Of a DNA stretch of 64,000 bases, positions 42,794 through 50,898 are shown in pieces. The translations under genes and the position numbers were made by a program. The first letter of the stretch is position 1. Each line of letters begins with the position of its first letter. Origin of the DNA: Microbaculum marinisediminis (GTDB lineage: Bacteria; Pseudomonadota; Alphaproteobacteria; Rhizobiales; Tepidamorphaceae); NCBI RefSeq assembly GCF_025397915.1, contig NZ_JALIDZ010000010.1:124001-188000 (forward strand), in the 5' to 3' direction. Under the pieces are notes generated by a model. The model made no database searches. It saw nothing but the letters and a program-made list of their open reading frames with translations, and was not told the origin of the DNA.

Positions 42794-43453
42794 ATGCTGG
42801 ACACCCTTACGTCGCCAACCGAAATCAACGGAATAGGTGTGCCGGACAGTCGCCTCGGCCGAGCGATCACCGAGTTCATCAGGGATACGGAGAGCGAGCT
42901 TCTCTTCAATCATTCCAGCCGCGTATTCTTTTTCGGCGCGCTGGCGGGGCAACAGCGCGGCCTGAGCGTCAATCATGAGCTGCTTTACGCAGCGGCGATG
43001 TTTCATGACGTCGGGCTCATGCCCTCTCATGCCAGCGCCGATCTCCGTTTCGAGGTCGACGGCGCCAATGCCGCCCGGGACTTCCTACATAGCTACGGGG
43101 TGGATCCGTCCGACATCGAAAAGGTCTGGACGGGAATCGCCCTGCACACCACACCGGGCGTGCCGGAATTCATGCATCCCGTAGTTGCCTTGACTACGGC
43201 CGGCGTCGAGATGGACGTGCTCGGCCTGACCTATGGCCAGTATCCGGAAGAGATCCGCGAGGCGGTCGTCGCGGCATTCCCGAGGACACCGCACTTCAAG
43301 GAAGACATCATTCAGGCGTTCTACGACGGCATCGAACACAAGCCGCACACAACCTTCGGCAACGTCAAGGCGGACGTGCTGGCGGACAAGGATGCCGGAT
43401 ATCGTCGCGACAACTTCTGCTCGGTCATCCGCTGCTCGCACTGGGTGTCCTAG
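42794..43453 (+). CDS. HD-domain protein, cyanamide-hydratase-like
   Basis: Metal-dependent HD-fold protein of 219 residues. The HD signature is complete: NHSSRVFFFGALAG (first His), AAAMFHDVGLMPSH (His-Asp pair) and GIALHTTPGVPEF (later His), with the distal Asp in AGVEMDVLG. The overall pattern resembles the cyanamide hydratase/urea-forming group of HD proteins more than dNTPases or ppGpp hydrolases. The precise substrate is unknown. Three ATGs lie in a row (42788, 42791, 42794); the last has the best spacing (seven bases) to GGAGA. It is divergent from a GlxA-type regulator that may control it. Confidence 0.8.
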   Translation: MLDTLTSPTEINGIGVPDSRLGRAITEFIRDTESELLFNHSSRVFFFGALAGQQRGLSVNHELLYAAAMFHDVGLMPSHASADLRFEVDGANAARDFLHSYGVDPSDIEKVWTGIALHTTPGVPEFMHPVVALTTAGVEMDVLGLTYGQYPEEIREAVVAAFPRTPHFKEDIIQAFYDGIEHKPHTTFGNVKADVLADKDAGYRRDNFCSVIRCSHWVS

Positions 43454-43563
43454 CAAAACAATCCGCAACGTATGGCCGGTCAGAAACGATGAATTGTGCG
43501 ACGAACCTGGCTGCTATCCAGGAATGACACTTGCCATAATCGGACGAGCCTAAAGAAGATGTG

Positions 43564-44373
43564 ATGTTCGAGTCGTATCTGCGCCTTTGGAACCTCGTCG
43601 CCGATGGCGAGCCGATTGTCACCCCCGCCGCACGCCTCCTACCGGTGCGTCGAAGAGGTGAGCCTGCCATGTTGAAACTGTCCTGCAACTTGGATCAGCA
43701 ACGCGGCGCGGCGCTGATGAAGTGGTGGGACGGGGATGGGGCGGCACAGGTTTTCGCACAAGACGACAACGCTCTGCTTATGGAGCGTGCCACAGGTGCT
43801 CGGTCTTTGGCGGCCATGGCACGTGGCAGCGATGATGATGAGGCCTGCCGCATTCTTTGCGCCACGGTCGCCCGACTGCATCGCAGGCGCCCCGGTCCTT
43901 TGCCCGAACTGGTTCCTCTGACCGGGTGGTTCCGGGAACTTGAACCAGCAGCGGCAAAGCATGGCGGAATCCTGGTCCGGAGCCTCGAGACCGCGCAAAT
44001 GCTCCTAGCTGATCCACGAGAGAAGGTCGTCCTTCACGGTGACTTGCACCATGAAAACGTGCTCGATTTCGGCCACCGAGGCTGGCTGGCCATCGACCCA
44101 CATGCGTTGGCAGGTGAACGCGGCTTCGACTTTGCTAACATCTTTACCAACCCCGACTTAAGCGATCCAAGTCGGCCAGTAGCAACGCAACCAGGCCGCT
44201 TTCATCGGCGCCTGACCGTAGTGTCAGAAGCGGCAAATATCGAGCGGCGGCGCCTGCTTCAATGGATTCTCGCATGGACTGGATTGTCGGCGGCGTGGCT
44301 TCTCCGGGAACAGGATCCTTTGGCGCAGGTGAATCTGAGAATTGCTGCGCTCGCAGCAGGGGAACTTGCATGA
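43564..44373 (+). CDS. APH(6)-like aminoglycoside/hydroxyurea phosphotransferase family protein
   Basis: Kinase-fold protein of 269 residues resembling streptomycin 6-phosphotransferases. The catalytic loop VLHGDLHHENVLDFGHRGWLA (within about 158-178) and the metal-binding segment AIDPHALAGERGFDFANIF are the shared motifs, and TGLSAAWLLRE resembles the family's C-terminal helix. In resistance determinants this fold phosphorylates streptomycin. Codon third positions are visibly less G/C-rich than in neighbours and there is no operon partner, so horizontal acquisition is possible. The first ~80 residues are divergent, so activity on streptomycin is unproven. Confidence 0.8.
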   Translation: MFESYLRLWNLVADGEPIVTPAARLLPVRRRGEPAMLKLSCNLDQQRGAALMKWWDGDGAAQVFAQDDNALLMERATGARSLAAMARGSDDDEACRILCATVARLHRRRPGPLPELVPLTGWFRELEPAAAKHGGILVRSLETAQMLLADPREKVVLHGDLHHENVLDFGHRGWLAIDPHALAGERGFDFANIFTNPDLSDPSRPVATQPGRFHRRLTVVSEAANIERRRLLQWILAWTGLSAAWLLREQDPLAQVNLRIAALAAGELA

Positions 44374-44533
44374 TGAGGAGACACGTAACGAATGACCGCT
44401 CTAGGCTCGAAGCGGTCGTTCCGGACGTGCAGCACTAGCAGGCGGATTGAGGCCGGTTGCCGTTGTCTCCGGATTTCAGGTCATATCCGGGCTGTGGCGT
44501 AAAACCGGCGGTAAATGGCGGAGGGTGGGATTA

Positions 44534-44563
44534 CCCCCAACGGCCGATACCGGCCGTGGGGGG
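44534..44563 (-). terminator. Strong hairpin downstream of the amidase gene
   Basis: CCCCC-A-ACGGCC (44534-44545) pairs with GGCCGT-GGGGGG (44552-44563) around the loop GATACC, ten bases past the amidase stop on the minus strand. No T-run follows, so either intrinsic termination is weak or the stem protects the mRNA end. Confidence 0.45.
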
Positions 44564-44572
44564 AGTGGGACC

Positions 44573-45895
44573 CTAGAGGCCGTATTGCTCGCGCGCGTAG
44601 TCGCCGAGGCCGGCCGCATCGAGCTTGGCAAGAGGCGCAAGGAACGTGACTTGGATGACGCCGGGGGCGCGGCCGATCTCGATGGCGCCGTTCACCGTGG
44701 CGCGGTTACGCACTTCGGCGACGCTTACGTCGAGAAGCTTCGCGGCGCGGGCAAGGCCGTTCTCGATCGCATCGTTGAGATTGGCGGCAGTGCCGATCAC
44801 CGAGATCGGCGCGAGCGCCTCGATCTCCGATACATCCCATTTGGCGGCGAGGCGTTTGCCCTTCGCTTTTTCGGTCTCGGAGAACGGTCGCGCGAGGGGC
44901 GGCAGGTCTTCAAGGAGCGGGAACAGCACCGGTCCGTCAAGCGGGTAGCCTTTCACGACCTCGACCTGGAGCGTCACGCTGCCGGCGACATCCATCGTGT
45001 GTCCGGCGATCTCGCCGTCGCCCTGGCCGGCATGCATGTCGCCCATGTAAAGGCCCGCGCCCGGCACCTTCACCGGCGCGACGAGGATCGCGCCGGCGCG
45101 CACCGCGTCAATGTCCATATGGCCGTCGGTCTTGTGCTCCGCCAGCTCCTCTGACGTGATGGCGTAAGCATGCGGCGCGCCGACGAGAAAGGCGCCGAAA
45201 TCACCGGCATTGTGGCTGTCCGGCATCGCTTTCGACGGGCAGGTGCCGAGCTGGCCCAGGAACGGGCGCATCCGCACCAGCGTGCCGGGCATGTCAGAGG
45301 GCGCATAGGTCAGGATAGAGTGCTGGTGGCTTTCATCGGGCAGCGCGGCATAGTGATCGGCGCTGCGGGCAATCGTCTCCGCCGCCTCGCGCGGCAGGGT
45401 GAGGCCAACCGTGCGTGTCTCGTCGAAGGTGACCGTGTAGCCGTGAACGATCTCGAACGGCTTCACCGGGTTTCCGCAGACATTACATTTCACCGCGTCC
45501 TGGCCGATGCCTTCCACATGGGTTTCCGGCCAGACAGTGTCGCAGGTCGGACAGCGCGCAGCGACATAGGGGTCGCCCAGGCAGAAGCCTTCCGGCGAGC
45601 TGTCATGCCCCGAGGCGGTGGCAATCGAGGTGACGGTGATGTCGCGAATGCGGATGGCCAACCCGTCGCCGGGGGCCGCGCCCTCGATGCGCACCGGCCG
45701 GGTAACTTCGTGCCCGCCGCGAAGGCTCGGCGTGATCATCGGCCCCCAGCATCCAGGTGCGGTGTTGGCGATGATTGTTCCGCCATCCTCAACTGGGCCG
45801 AGCATTTCGTCGTCCGGGTCCAGGACGCTGTTGGTAAAGCCATGGACGACGAGGCTCCGCTGCGCCCGATTTGCTAATTTCCCGCCATCAGCCAT
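44573..45895 (-). CDS. Acetamidase/formamidase family protein
   Basis: Amide hydrolase of the FmdA/AmdA family, 440 residues, hydrolysing short amides such as formamide or acetamide to ammonia and the acid. Family motifs: HGFTNSVLDPDDEML at about 18-32, GCWGPMITPSLRGG, SKAMPDSHNAGDFGAFLVG, and MGDMHAGQGDGEIAG (about 285-299), carrying the conserved metal-binding His/Asp. Residues about 119-145 add a four-cysteine zinc-ribbon-like insertion (CPTC and CNVC). The ATG at 45895 follows an AGGAG; an in-frame start 42 bases upstream is rejected. It stands alone. Confidence 0.92.
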   Translation of the reverse strand: MADGGKLANRAQRSLVVHGFTNSVLDPDDEMLGPVEDGGTIIANTAPGCWGPMITPSLRGGHEVTRPVRIEGAAPGDGLAIRIRDITVTSIATASGHDSSPEGFCLGDPYVAARCPTCDTVWPETHVEGIGQDAVKCNVCGNPVKPFEIVHGYTVTFDETRTVGLTLPREAAETIARSADHYAALPDESHQHSILTYAPSDMPGTLVRMRPFLGQLGTCPSKAMPDSHNAGDFGAFLVGAPHAYAITSEELAEHKTDGHMDIDAVRAGAILVAPVKVPGAGLYMGDMHAGQGDGEIAGHTMDVAGSVTLQVEVVKGYPLDGPVLFPLLEDLPPLARPFSETEKAKGKRLAAKWDVSEIEALAPISVIGTAANLNDAIENGLARAAKLLDVSVAEVRNRATVNGAIEIGRAPGVIQVTFLAPLAKLDAAGLGDYAREQYGL

Positions 45896-46204
45896 GTGTG
45901 CGACTCCTGTTTCTTGTCGGCTTTGCAGGCGGATCATAGGACGGTTGGCGCGGATGTCATGACCCTATCTTTCTTTTGGCGGGTGCCAGACATTTTCGCT
46001 CCGTTTGAGGCTGGTGATGCCCCGCAGGCAGGCTACGACGGGTGCTCAGTTGGGGCCGACAGCGGCATGCCGGGCCGCCCCCTAGGACATCAGGCCGGAC
46101 AGCCTGTTTCGCACGACCGTGCTGTCGGTCTAGGGCGAACAGGCCGCAGTTCTGCGAGCGTCCAAGCCTTCCGCAGTGTCCCGGCCCGTTCGGTCAGGGG
46201 AAAA
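45896..46204. other. Intergenic region between amidase and tRNA-Ser
   Basis: 309 bases. They hold the amidase promoter region (minus strand) and the 3' flank of the tRNA. The only structure seen is an imperfect repeat CCTGTTTCGC (46103-46112) with GCGAACAGG (46135-46143), 62-102 bases past the tRNA end, possibly its terminator. No gene seen. Confidence 0.5.
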
Positions 46205-46294
46205 TGGCGGATGGGGTGGGATTCGAACCCACGAGACGGTTGCCCGCCTGCCGGTTTTCAAGACCGGTGCCTTCAACCACTCGGCCACCCATCC
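46205..46294 (-). tRNA. tRNA-Ser (UGA anticodon)
   Basis: Read on the minus strand, a complete class II tRNA of 90 bases. The acceptor stem GGATGGG pairs with CCCATCC, followed by G and an encoded CCA. D-arm GGCCGAGTGGTTGAAGGC; anticodon stem ACCGG/CCGGC-type with loop CTTGAAA, giving anticodon TGA; long variable arm GGCGGGCAACCGTC; T-arm GTGGGTTCGAATCCCAC. It decodes UCA/UCG-type serine codons. Confidence 0.97.
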
Positions 46295-46705
46295 GTCGGA
46301 CGCCGCACCATCGCCGAAGCCGCCGTCGGCTTCAACAGGCTTTGAGACGAACGGGCTTCATTTTTCACGTTCATTCGAGCCTGATCGCTTTCAATTTGCA
46401 GTGAAACACGGCACGAACCGGTTGGGACCGACGGGCCGCCATGCCATCCGCGGGCAGCAGGGCCCCATTACGGTCACATTTCGACCGCACTGCGATCCCA
46501 AGGTTCACGTCGCAGCGAGCGCCGGTAACAATCGCTTAACCATGCCGCCCATTGTGGCATGGCCTTAACGCCGGTGTAACGTGCGGGGACACACAGTCGC
46601 GGTTAAACGGGGGTGTTTGCGTCGACTGTCGAGAACCGGGATCAAATCCGGCGCGGGACGAAGTCCCGCGGACAGGAACGGCGCACCGCGACGGACGGGG
46701 TAAGA
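46295..46705. other. 411-base region between tRNA-Ser and rlpA
   Basis: Promoter region for both the tRNA (minus) and rlpA operon (plus). It contains an inverted repeat CATGCC-N9-GGCATG around 46541-46561 and a CtrA-like site at 46565-46580. No gene or RNA is visible. Confidence 0.55.
46565..46580 (+). promoter_or_regulatory. CtrA-box-like sequence upstream of rlpA
   Basis: TTAA-N7-GTAAC, one mismatch from the alphaproteobacterial CtrA consensus TTAA-N7-TTAAC, 126 bases before the rlpA start. A cell-cycle-regulated envelope/division gene is a sensible target, but a site of this length can occur by chance. Confidence 0.3.
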
Positions 46706-47704
46706 ATGACGGGACGGGGTTCGAGTACGCGTATGACGGCCGCCTTGGGCGCGGCACGGGGCATTGCCGCCCTGTCGCTGGTCGGGCTCGTCGCGGCCTG
46801 CAGCTCGCCATCGGGCGGGCCCGACAAGAAATACGGTGTCACCGCCAGCCCGCGCCTCGTGCCGTTCGGCAAGCCGATCCCCGAAGGCGGCGGCTACTAC
46901 AAGGTCGGCAAGCCCTACAAGGTGGCCGGCCGCTGGTATCGGCCCAAGGAAGACGCCGGCTACGACCAGGTCGGCCTGGCATCGTGGTACGGCCGCGATT
47001 TCCATGGCCGCAAAACCGCCAACGGCGAAGTCTTCGACATGGCGGACCTGAGCGCGGCGCATCCGACCTTGCCGCTGCCGACCTATGCCCGTGTCACCAA
47101 TCTCGAAAACGGCCGCTCGGTCGTCGTCCGCATCAACGACCGCGGCCCGTTCGCCCATAACCGCCTGATCGACGTTTCCAAGCGCACCGCCGAGTTGCTC
47201 GATTTCCACAACGACGGCACCGCCAAGGTACGGGTCCAATATGTCGGCATGGCCCCGCTGGAGGGCAATGACGGCCAGTGGTTGACCACCACCGTTCGCC
47301 ACGATGGCCAGCCGGTCGGCCCGGTCATGCTTGCCGGCCTTTCGGCACCGGCGGCGCAACAGGCGTCGGCCGGACGAGCGATGCAGCCGCCGCCTCCGCC
47401 GCCGGGCACATCGGCTCCCTATCCGCAGACGACCGTGGCCTTCTCGCCGTCGACCTATGCCGCCGACGTACCGCCCACGCCCGAACCGGTATCGGCGAGT
47501 TTCACCCCTTCCGCCGACGGGCCGGTCCCCAAGGTGCCGGTCGGCACGGGAAAGGTCACCTATCGCTGGGTGCAGGGCTACGCCGAACGAGAGGCAGATG
47601 CCGCAGTGGCGCGGGCGTTCTCGATCTTCGACACCGAGCGGGACATCGTCCTGATCTTCACCGGACAGCCGACGAATCCGAGCGACAACCGCACGTTCCG
47701 GTAA
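46706..47704 (+). CDS. rlpA: Septal-ring-type lytic transglycosylase RlpA, lipoprotein
   Basis: Predicted outer-membrane lipoprotein of 332 residues. A signal peptide with the lipobox LVAAC (Cys at about residue 32) precedes a double-psi beta-barrel domain at about 85-175 (GLASWYGRDFHGRKTANGE, then VRINDRGPFAHNRLIDVSK). RlpA proteins cleave denuded glycan strands at the septum. The C-terminal half is proline-rich and ends in a short ~50-residue module that does not look like a SPOR domain, which many RlpA proteins carry. The ATG at 46706 is used because it places the signal peptide near the N-terminus. First gene of the rlpA-dac-tmk-holB-metG run. Confidence 0.9.
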   Translation: MTGRGSSTRMTAALGAARGIAALSLVGLVAACSSPSGGPDKKYGVTASPRLVPFGKPIPEGGGYYKVGKPYKVAGRWYRPKEDAGYDQVGLASWYGRDFHGRKTANGEVFDMADLSAAHPTLPLPTYARVTNLENGRSVVVRINDRGPFAHNRLIDVSKRTAELLDFHNDGTAKVRVQYVGMAPLEGNDGQWLTTTVRHDGQPVGPVMLAGLSAPAAQQASAGRAMQPPPPPPGTSAPYPQTTVAFSPSTYAADVPPTPEPVSASFTPSADGPVPKVPVGTGKVTYRWVQGYAEREADAAVARAFSIFDTERDIVLIFTGQPTNPSDNRTFR

Positions 47705-47807
47705 CCGCGCCGCGCCCCATTCGGCCGGTCCTTAAAAGCCCGCATTCTTTACCCGCCCGGAACCGCTTGGTATCAGAGATGGAATCTCGACACCGAGCGA
47801 TTGCGAT

Positions 47808-49061
47808 ATGGCGAATATTGGCGTGATTTTCCGCCGCCTGCCGGCTCCTTCATCACTGCCGCGACTCTGGCGATGCGCCATTCCGGGGCTGGCCCTGGCG
47901 GCCGGCCTTTTCGTCGCCCCTGTCGCGCCAGCCATGGCGCAGGCGATCGAGACCGCCGCGCCCCACGCCTACATGATCGACGACCGGACCGGCACGATCG
48001 TCCTGTCGAAGGAGTCCGAGGCGGCTCTCGCGCCCGCCAGCATGGCCAAGCTGATGACGCTGGAGATTGTCTTCGAGGCGATCAAGGAAGGCCGGCTGTC
48101 GCTGGACGATGAATTCGTGGTGAGCGAGAACGCTTGGCGCAAGGGCGGCGCGCCATCGCGCACCTCCACCATGTTCGCCGGCCTGAATACGAGCATCCGT
48201 CTCGAAGACCTGCTGAAGGGCATCATGGTACAGAACGCGAACGACGCCTGCATCGTGATCGCCGAAGGCATGGCGGGCAACGAGCAGGCCTTCGCCGTGC
48301 TGATGAACGAGCGCGCGAAACGGCTCGGGCTGTCGGACAGCAATTTCGTCAACGCGACCGGATTGCCCGATCCCGACCAGCCGAAGCAGACCATGTCGAT
48401 GCGCGATCTGGTGACGCTCGCCCGCCACATCATCACCGAGCACCCCGACCTCTACGGGTATTTCTCGGAACCGGAATTCACCTGGAACAACATCCGTCAG
48501 CTCAACAAGAACCCGATCATCGGCAAGACCCCGGGCGCCGACGGCCTGTTCACCGGCTACGACGAGGAAGACGGCTACGGCATGATCGCCTCCGCCGACC
48601 AGGACGGCCAGAGGATGATCGCCGCGATCCACGGGCTGTCGTCGAGCAACGAGCGCATCAACGAGATGCAGAAGCTGCTCGCCTGGGGCTTCCGGTCGTT
48701 CGAGAAGGTCACGCTGTTCCAGGCCGGAGAGCCGGTCGGGGAGGTGGGTGTCTTCGGCGGCACGGACGGCTGGGTCCCGCTCGCCGGCCACGAACCGATC
48801 CAGATCCTCATTCCCCGGGGCGCCAAGTCCAAGCTACGCGCCCGCATCGTGTATCGGGGCCCGCTTCGCGCGCCCGTCGAGGAAGGCCAGCAGGTTGGCG
48901 AGCTCGAAGTCATGAACGACCAGGAGCTGATCAGCCGAATTCCGCTCTACGCCACGCGCGCCGTCGGCATCGGACCGCTGTACAGCCGCGCGCTCGACGC
49001 GGCCTACGAGTTGATGGTCGGTCTGGTCCATAGCGGCGTCGAAATGGCGACGAAGAACTAG
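47808..49061 (+). CDS. D-alanyl-D-alanine carboxypeptidase family protein with degenerate active site
   Basis: Exported PBP5/DacC-like protein of 417 residues with a signal peptide (to about AMAQA, 45). The first motif SMAK (Ser78, Lys81) is intact. The second motif, normally SxN, is NAN (Asn143-Asn145), and the third, normally KTG, is FTG (Phe248), with the following His also replaced (GLFTGYDEED). The last ~100 residues match the PBP5 C-terminal beta domain and end in an amphipathic helix for membrane binding. Its family removes the terminal D-Ala of pentapeptides; this copy may be inactive or altered. It follows rlpA and precedes tmk by nine bases. Confidence 0.88.
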   Translation: MANIGVIFRRLPAPSSLPRLWRCAIPGLALAAGLFVAPVAPAMAQAIETAAPHAYMIDDRTGTIVLSKESEAALAPASMAKLMTLEIVFEAIKEGRLSLDDEFVVSENAWRKGGAPSRTSTMFAGLNTSIRLEDLLKGIMVQNANDACIVIAEGMAGNEQAFAVLMNERAKRLGLSDSNFVNATGLPDPDQPKQTMSMRDLVTLARHIITEHPDLYGYFSEPEFTWNNIRQLNKNPIIGKTPGADGLFTGYDEEDGYGMIASADQDGQRMIAAIHGLSSSNERINEMQKLLAWGFRSFEKVTLFQAGEPVGEVGVFGGTDGWVPLAGHEPIQILIPRGAKSKLRARIVYRGPLRAPVEEGQQVGELEVMNDQELISRIPLYATRAVGIGPLYSRALDAAYELMVGLVHSGVEMATKN

Positions 49062-49070
49062 GCGCGCACG

Positions 49071-49781
49071 ATGGGGGCGGCGCCGGGCAAGTTCATCAGC
49101 TTCGAGGGCGGCGAGGGAACCGGCAAGTCGACGCAGATCAAGCGGCTCGCCGGGAAACTTCGCGGCCTCGGGATCGACGTCGTCGAAACCCGGGAGCCGG
49201 GCGGCACCAAGGGCGCCGAGATCGTGCGCCGCACGATCCTGTCCGGCCGGGTCGAGGCGCTGGGACCGTTCGCCGAGGCGCTGCTGGTGAATGCCGCCCG
49301 CGACGACCACCTGAACGAAGTGATCCGTCCTGCGCTGAAAGCGGGCAAATGGGTCCTGTGCGACCGGTTCGCCGATTCCACGCGCGCCTATCAGGGCACG
49401 CTGGGCGGCATCGACCGGCGGCTGCTCGAGGCCTTCGAGACGGCGGTCATCGGCGATGACTGGCCGGATCTGACGCTGATACTCGACCTCGATCCGCACA
49501 TCGGCCTGGAGCGCGCCCGCGCCGTGACGCGCGCCGAGAACGGCGGCCCCGGCGGCGACCGTTTCGAGGACGTGGACCTGGAGAGCCACCGCAAGCTCCG
49601 CGACGCCTTTCTGGCGATCGCCCGCAGGGAGCCGGAGCGCTGCGTTGTCATCGACGCATCCGAGTCGATCGACGCAGTCGGCGCGGCGATCTGGACGGCC
49701 GTCGCGGATCGGATTGCCTTGCCTGGCAAGGACAACGCCGGGACAAAGGCTCCTGGAACACGAACCAACGCGGCCTCCTGA
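49071..49781 (+). CDS. tmk: dTMP kinase
   Basis: Thymidylate kinase of 236 residues, phosphorylating dTMP to dTDP. P-loop FEGGEGTGKST at about 9-19, DR(F/Y) motif LCDRFADSTRAYQG (about 97-110), and a lid region with arginines (ERARAVTRAENG). The tail after about 210 is longer than usual and low in complexity. The neighbouring holB start lies three bases after the stop, the usual tmk-holB coupling. Confidence 0.96.
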   Translation: MGAAPGKFISFEGGEGTGKSTQIKRLAGKLRGLGIDVVETREPGGTKGAEIVRRTILSGRVEALGPFAEALLVNAARDDHLNEVIRPALKAGKWVLCDRFADSTRAYQGTLGGIDRRLLEAFETAVIGDDWPDLTLILDLDPHIGLERARAVTRAENGGPGGDRFEDVDLESHRKLRDAFLAIARREPERCVVIDASESIDAVGAAIWTAVADRIALPGKDNAGTKAPGTRTNAAS

Positions 49782-49784
49782 CCG

Positions 49785-50846
49785 ATGACTGCAACGATCC
49801 CGCCGGATTTCTCCATCTCCCCACCGGAGGCCGCCGCGTGCCTGATCGGCCATGACGACGCCGAGGCGGCCCTGTTGAGCGCCTACAAGTCGGGCCGACT
49901 GCATCACGCCTGGCTGGTCGACGGGCCGGAAGGCGTCGGCAAGGCGACGCTCGCCTACCGGTTCGCCCGCTTCCTGTTGGGCCATCCCGATCATGGCGAG
50001 GACGCGGTCCAGGCCGCGCGGGATCTCACCGTTCCGGCGGACGATCCGGCCGCCCGGCAGATCCGCGCCCGGTCCCATCCCGATCTCATCGTCCTGCAAC
50101 GCCCCCGCGACGAGGAGGGGAGGGCGACGGCAACCGTGATTTCCGTTGATCAGGTCCGCAAGGTCGCCCGCTTCCTGTCGACCACATCGGCGACGGGGGG
50201 ATGGCGAGTCGTGATCGTCGACACCGCCGACGACTTCAACCGCTCGTCTGCGAACGCGCTTCTGAAGATGCTGGAGGAACCGCCGCAGCGCGCCGTTTTC
50301 CTGCTCCTTTCCGGTTCGCCGGGCCGTCTGCTGCCGACGATACGGTCGCGGTGCCGGCGGCTTGCGCTGAAGCCGCTGGATACCGCGACGGTCGCGGAGG
50401 CGCTTCGTATCGCCGGGGTAGGGCAGGACGACGACGCCCGCGCGACGGCGGCCGCGCTGTGCGGCGGAAGTCTCGGCAAGGCCATGGATCTCGCCACCCA
50501 GGAGGCGGTCGAGACCATCCATGCGGTCAACAAGCTTCTCGCCGACATGCCGCGGCACGACCCGGTCGCCGCGCAGAAGCTGGCCGAAGCGCTTGGACGG
50601 CGCGGTGCGGAGGATCGCTACCGTATGGCGACCTCGCTGCTCACCGACGCGATCGCGGGCCGGATGCGCAAAGCGGCCCGTGCCGGCGCCCAGCCCCACG
50701 TTCTTGCGCCTTGGGCGGAGGTATGGGAAAAGGTCACGCAAGCGCTCGCCGAGGCCGAAAGGCTCAATCTCGACCGCACGCTAACCCTTCTGTCGGTGTT
50801 CCGTATCGTATCCACCGCGACTTCGCTCGACGCGGCTCGCGTCTGA
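49785..50846 (+). CDS. holB: DNA polymerase III, delta' subunit
   Basis: Clamp-loader subunit of 353 residues. AAA+ domain with the P-loop region [18 protein letters not shown] (about 46-63), followed by the sensor-like segment [20 protein letters not shown] (about 145-164) and LEEPP. The zinc-binding cysteines of E. coli delta' are missing, as in many alphaproteobacteria. It follows tmk directly; the metG start is 52 bases further on. Confidence 0.94.
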   Translation: MTATIPPDFSISPPEAAACLIGHDDAEAALLSAYKSGRLHHAWLVDGPEGVGKATLAYRFARFLLGHPDHGEDAVQAARDLTVPADDPAARQIRARSHPDLIVLQRPRDEEGRATATVISVDQVRKVARFLSTTSATGGWRVVIVDTADDFNRSSANALLKMLEEPPQRAVFLLLSGSPGRLLPTIRSRCRRLALKPLDTATVAEALRIAGVGQDDDARATAAALCGGSLGKAMDLATQEAVETIHAVNKLLADMPRHDPVAAQKLAEALGRRGAEDRYRMATSLLTDAIAGRMRKAARAGAQPHVLAPWAEVWEKVTQALAEAERLNLDRTLTLLSVFRIVSTATSLDAARV

Positions 50847-50898
50847 AAGGACGCCGCGGAAACGAACGGCGCGCCGGCACTTGTCCGTAAGGCCAGTC

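Noticed and set aside
43564-44373. Acquired streptomycin-resistance gene on a mobile element
   Set aside because: No transposase, integron or inverted repeats nearby, and the N-terminal third differs from known resistance enzymes.
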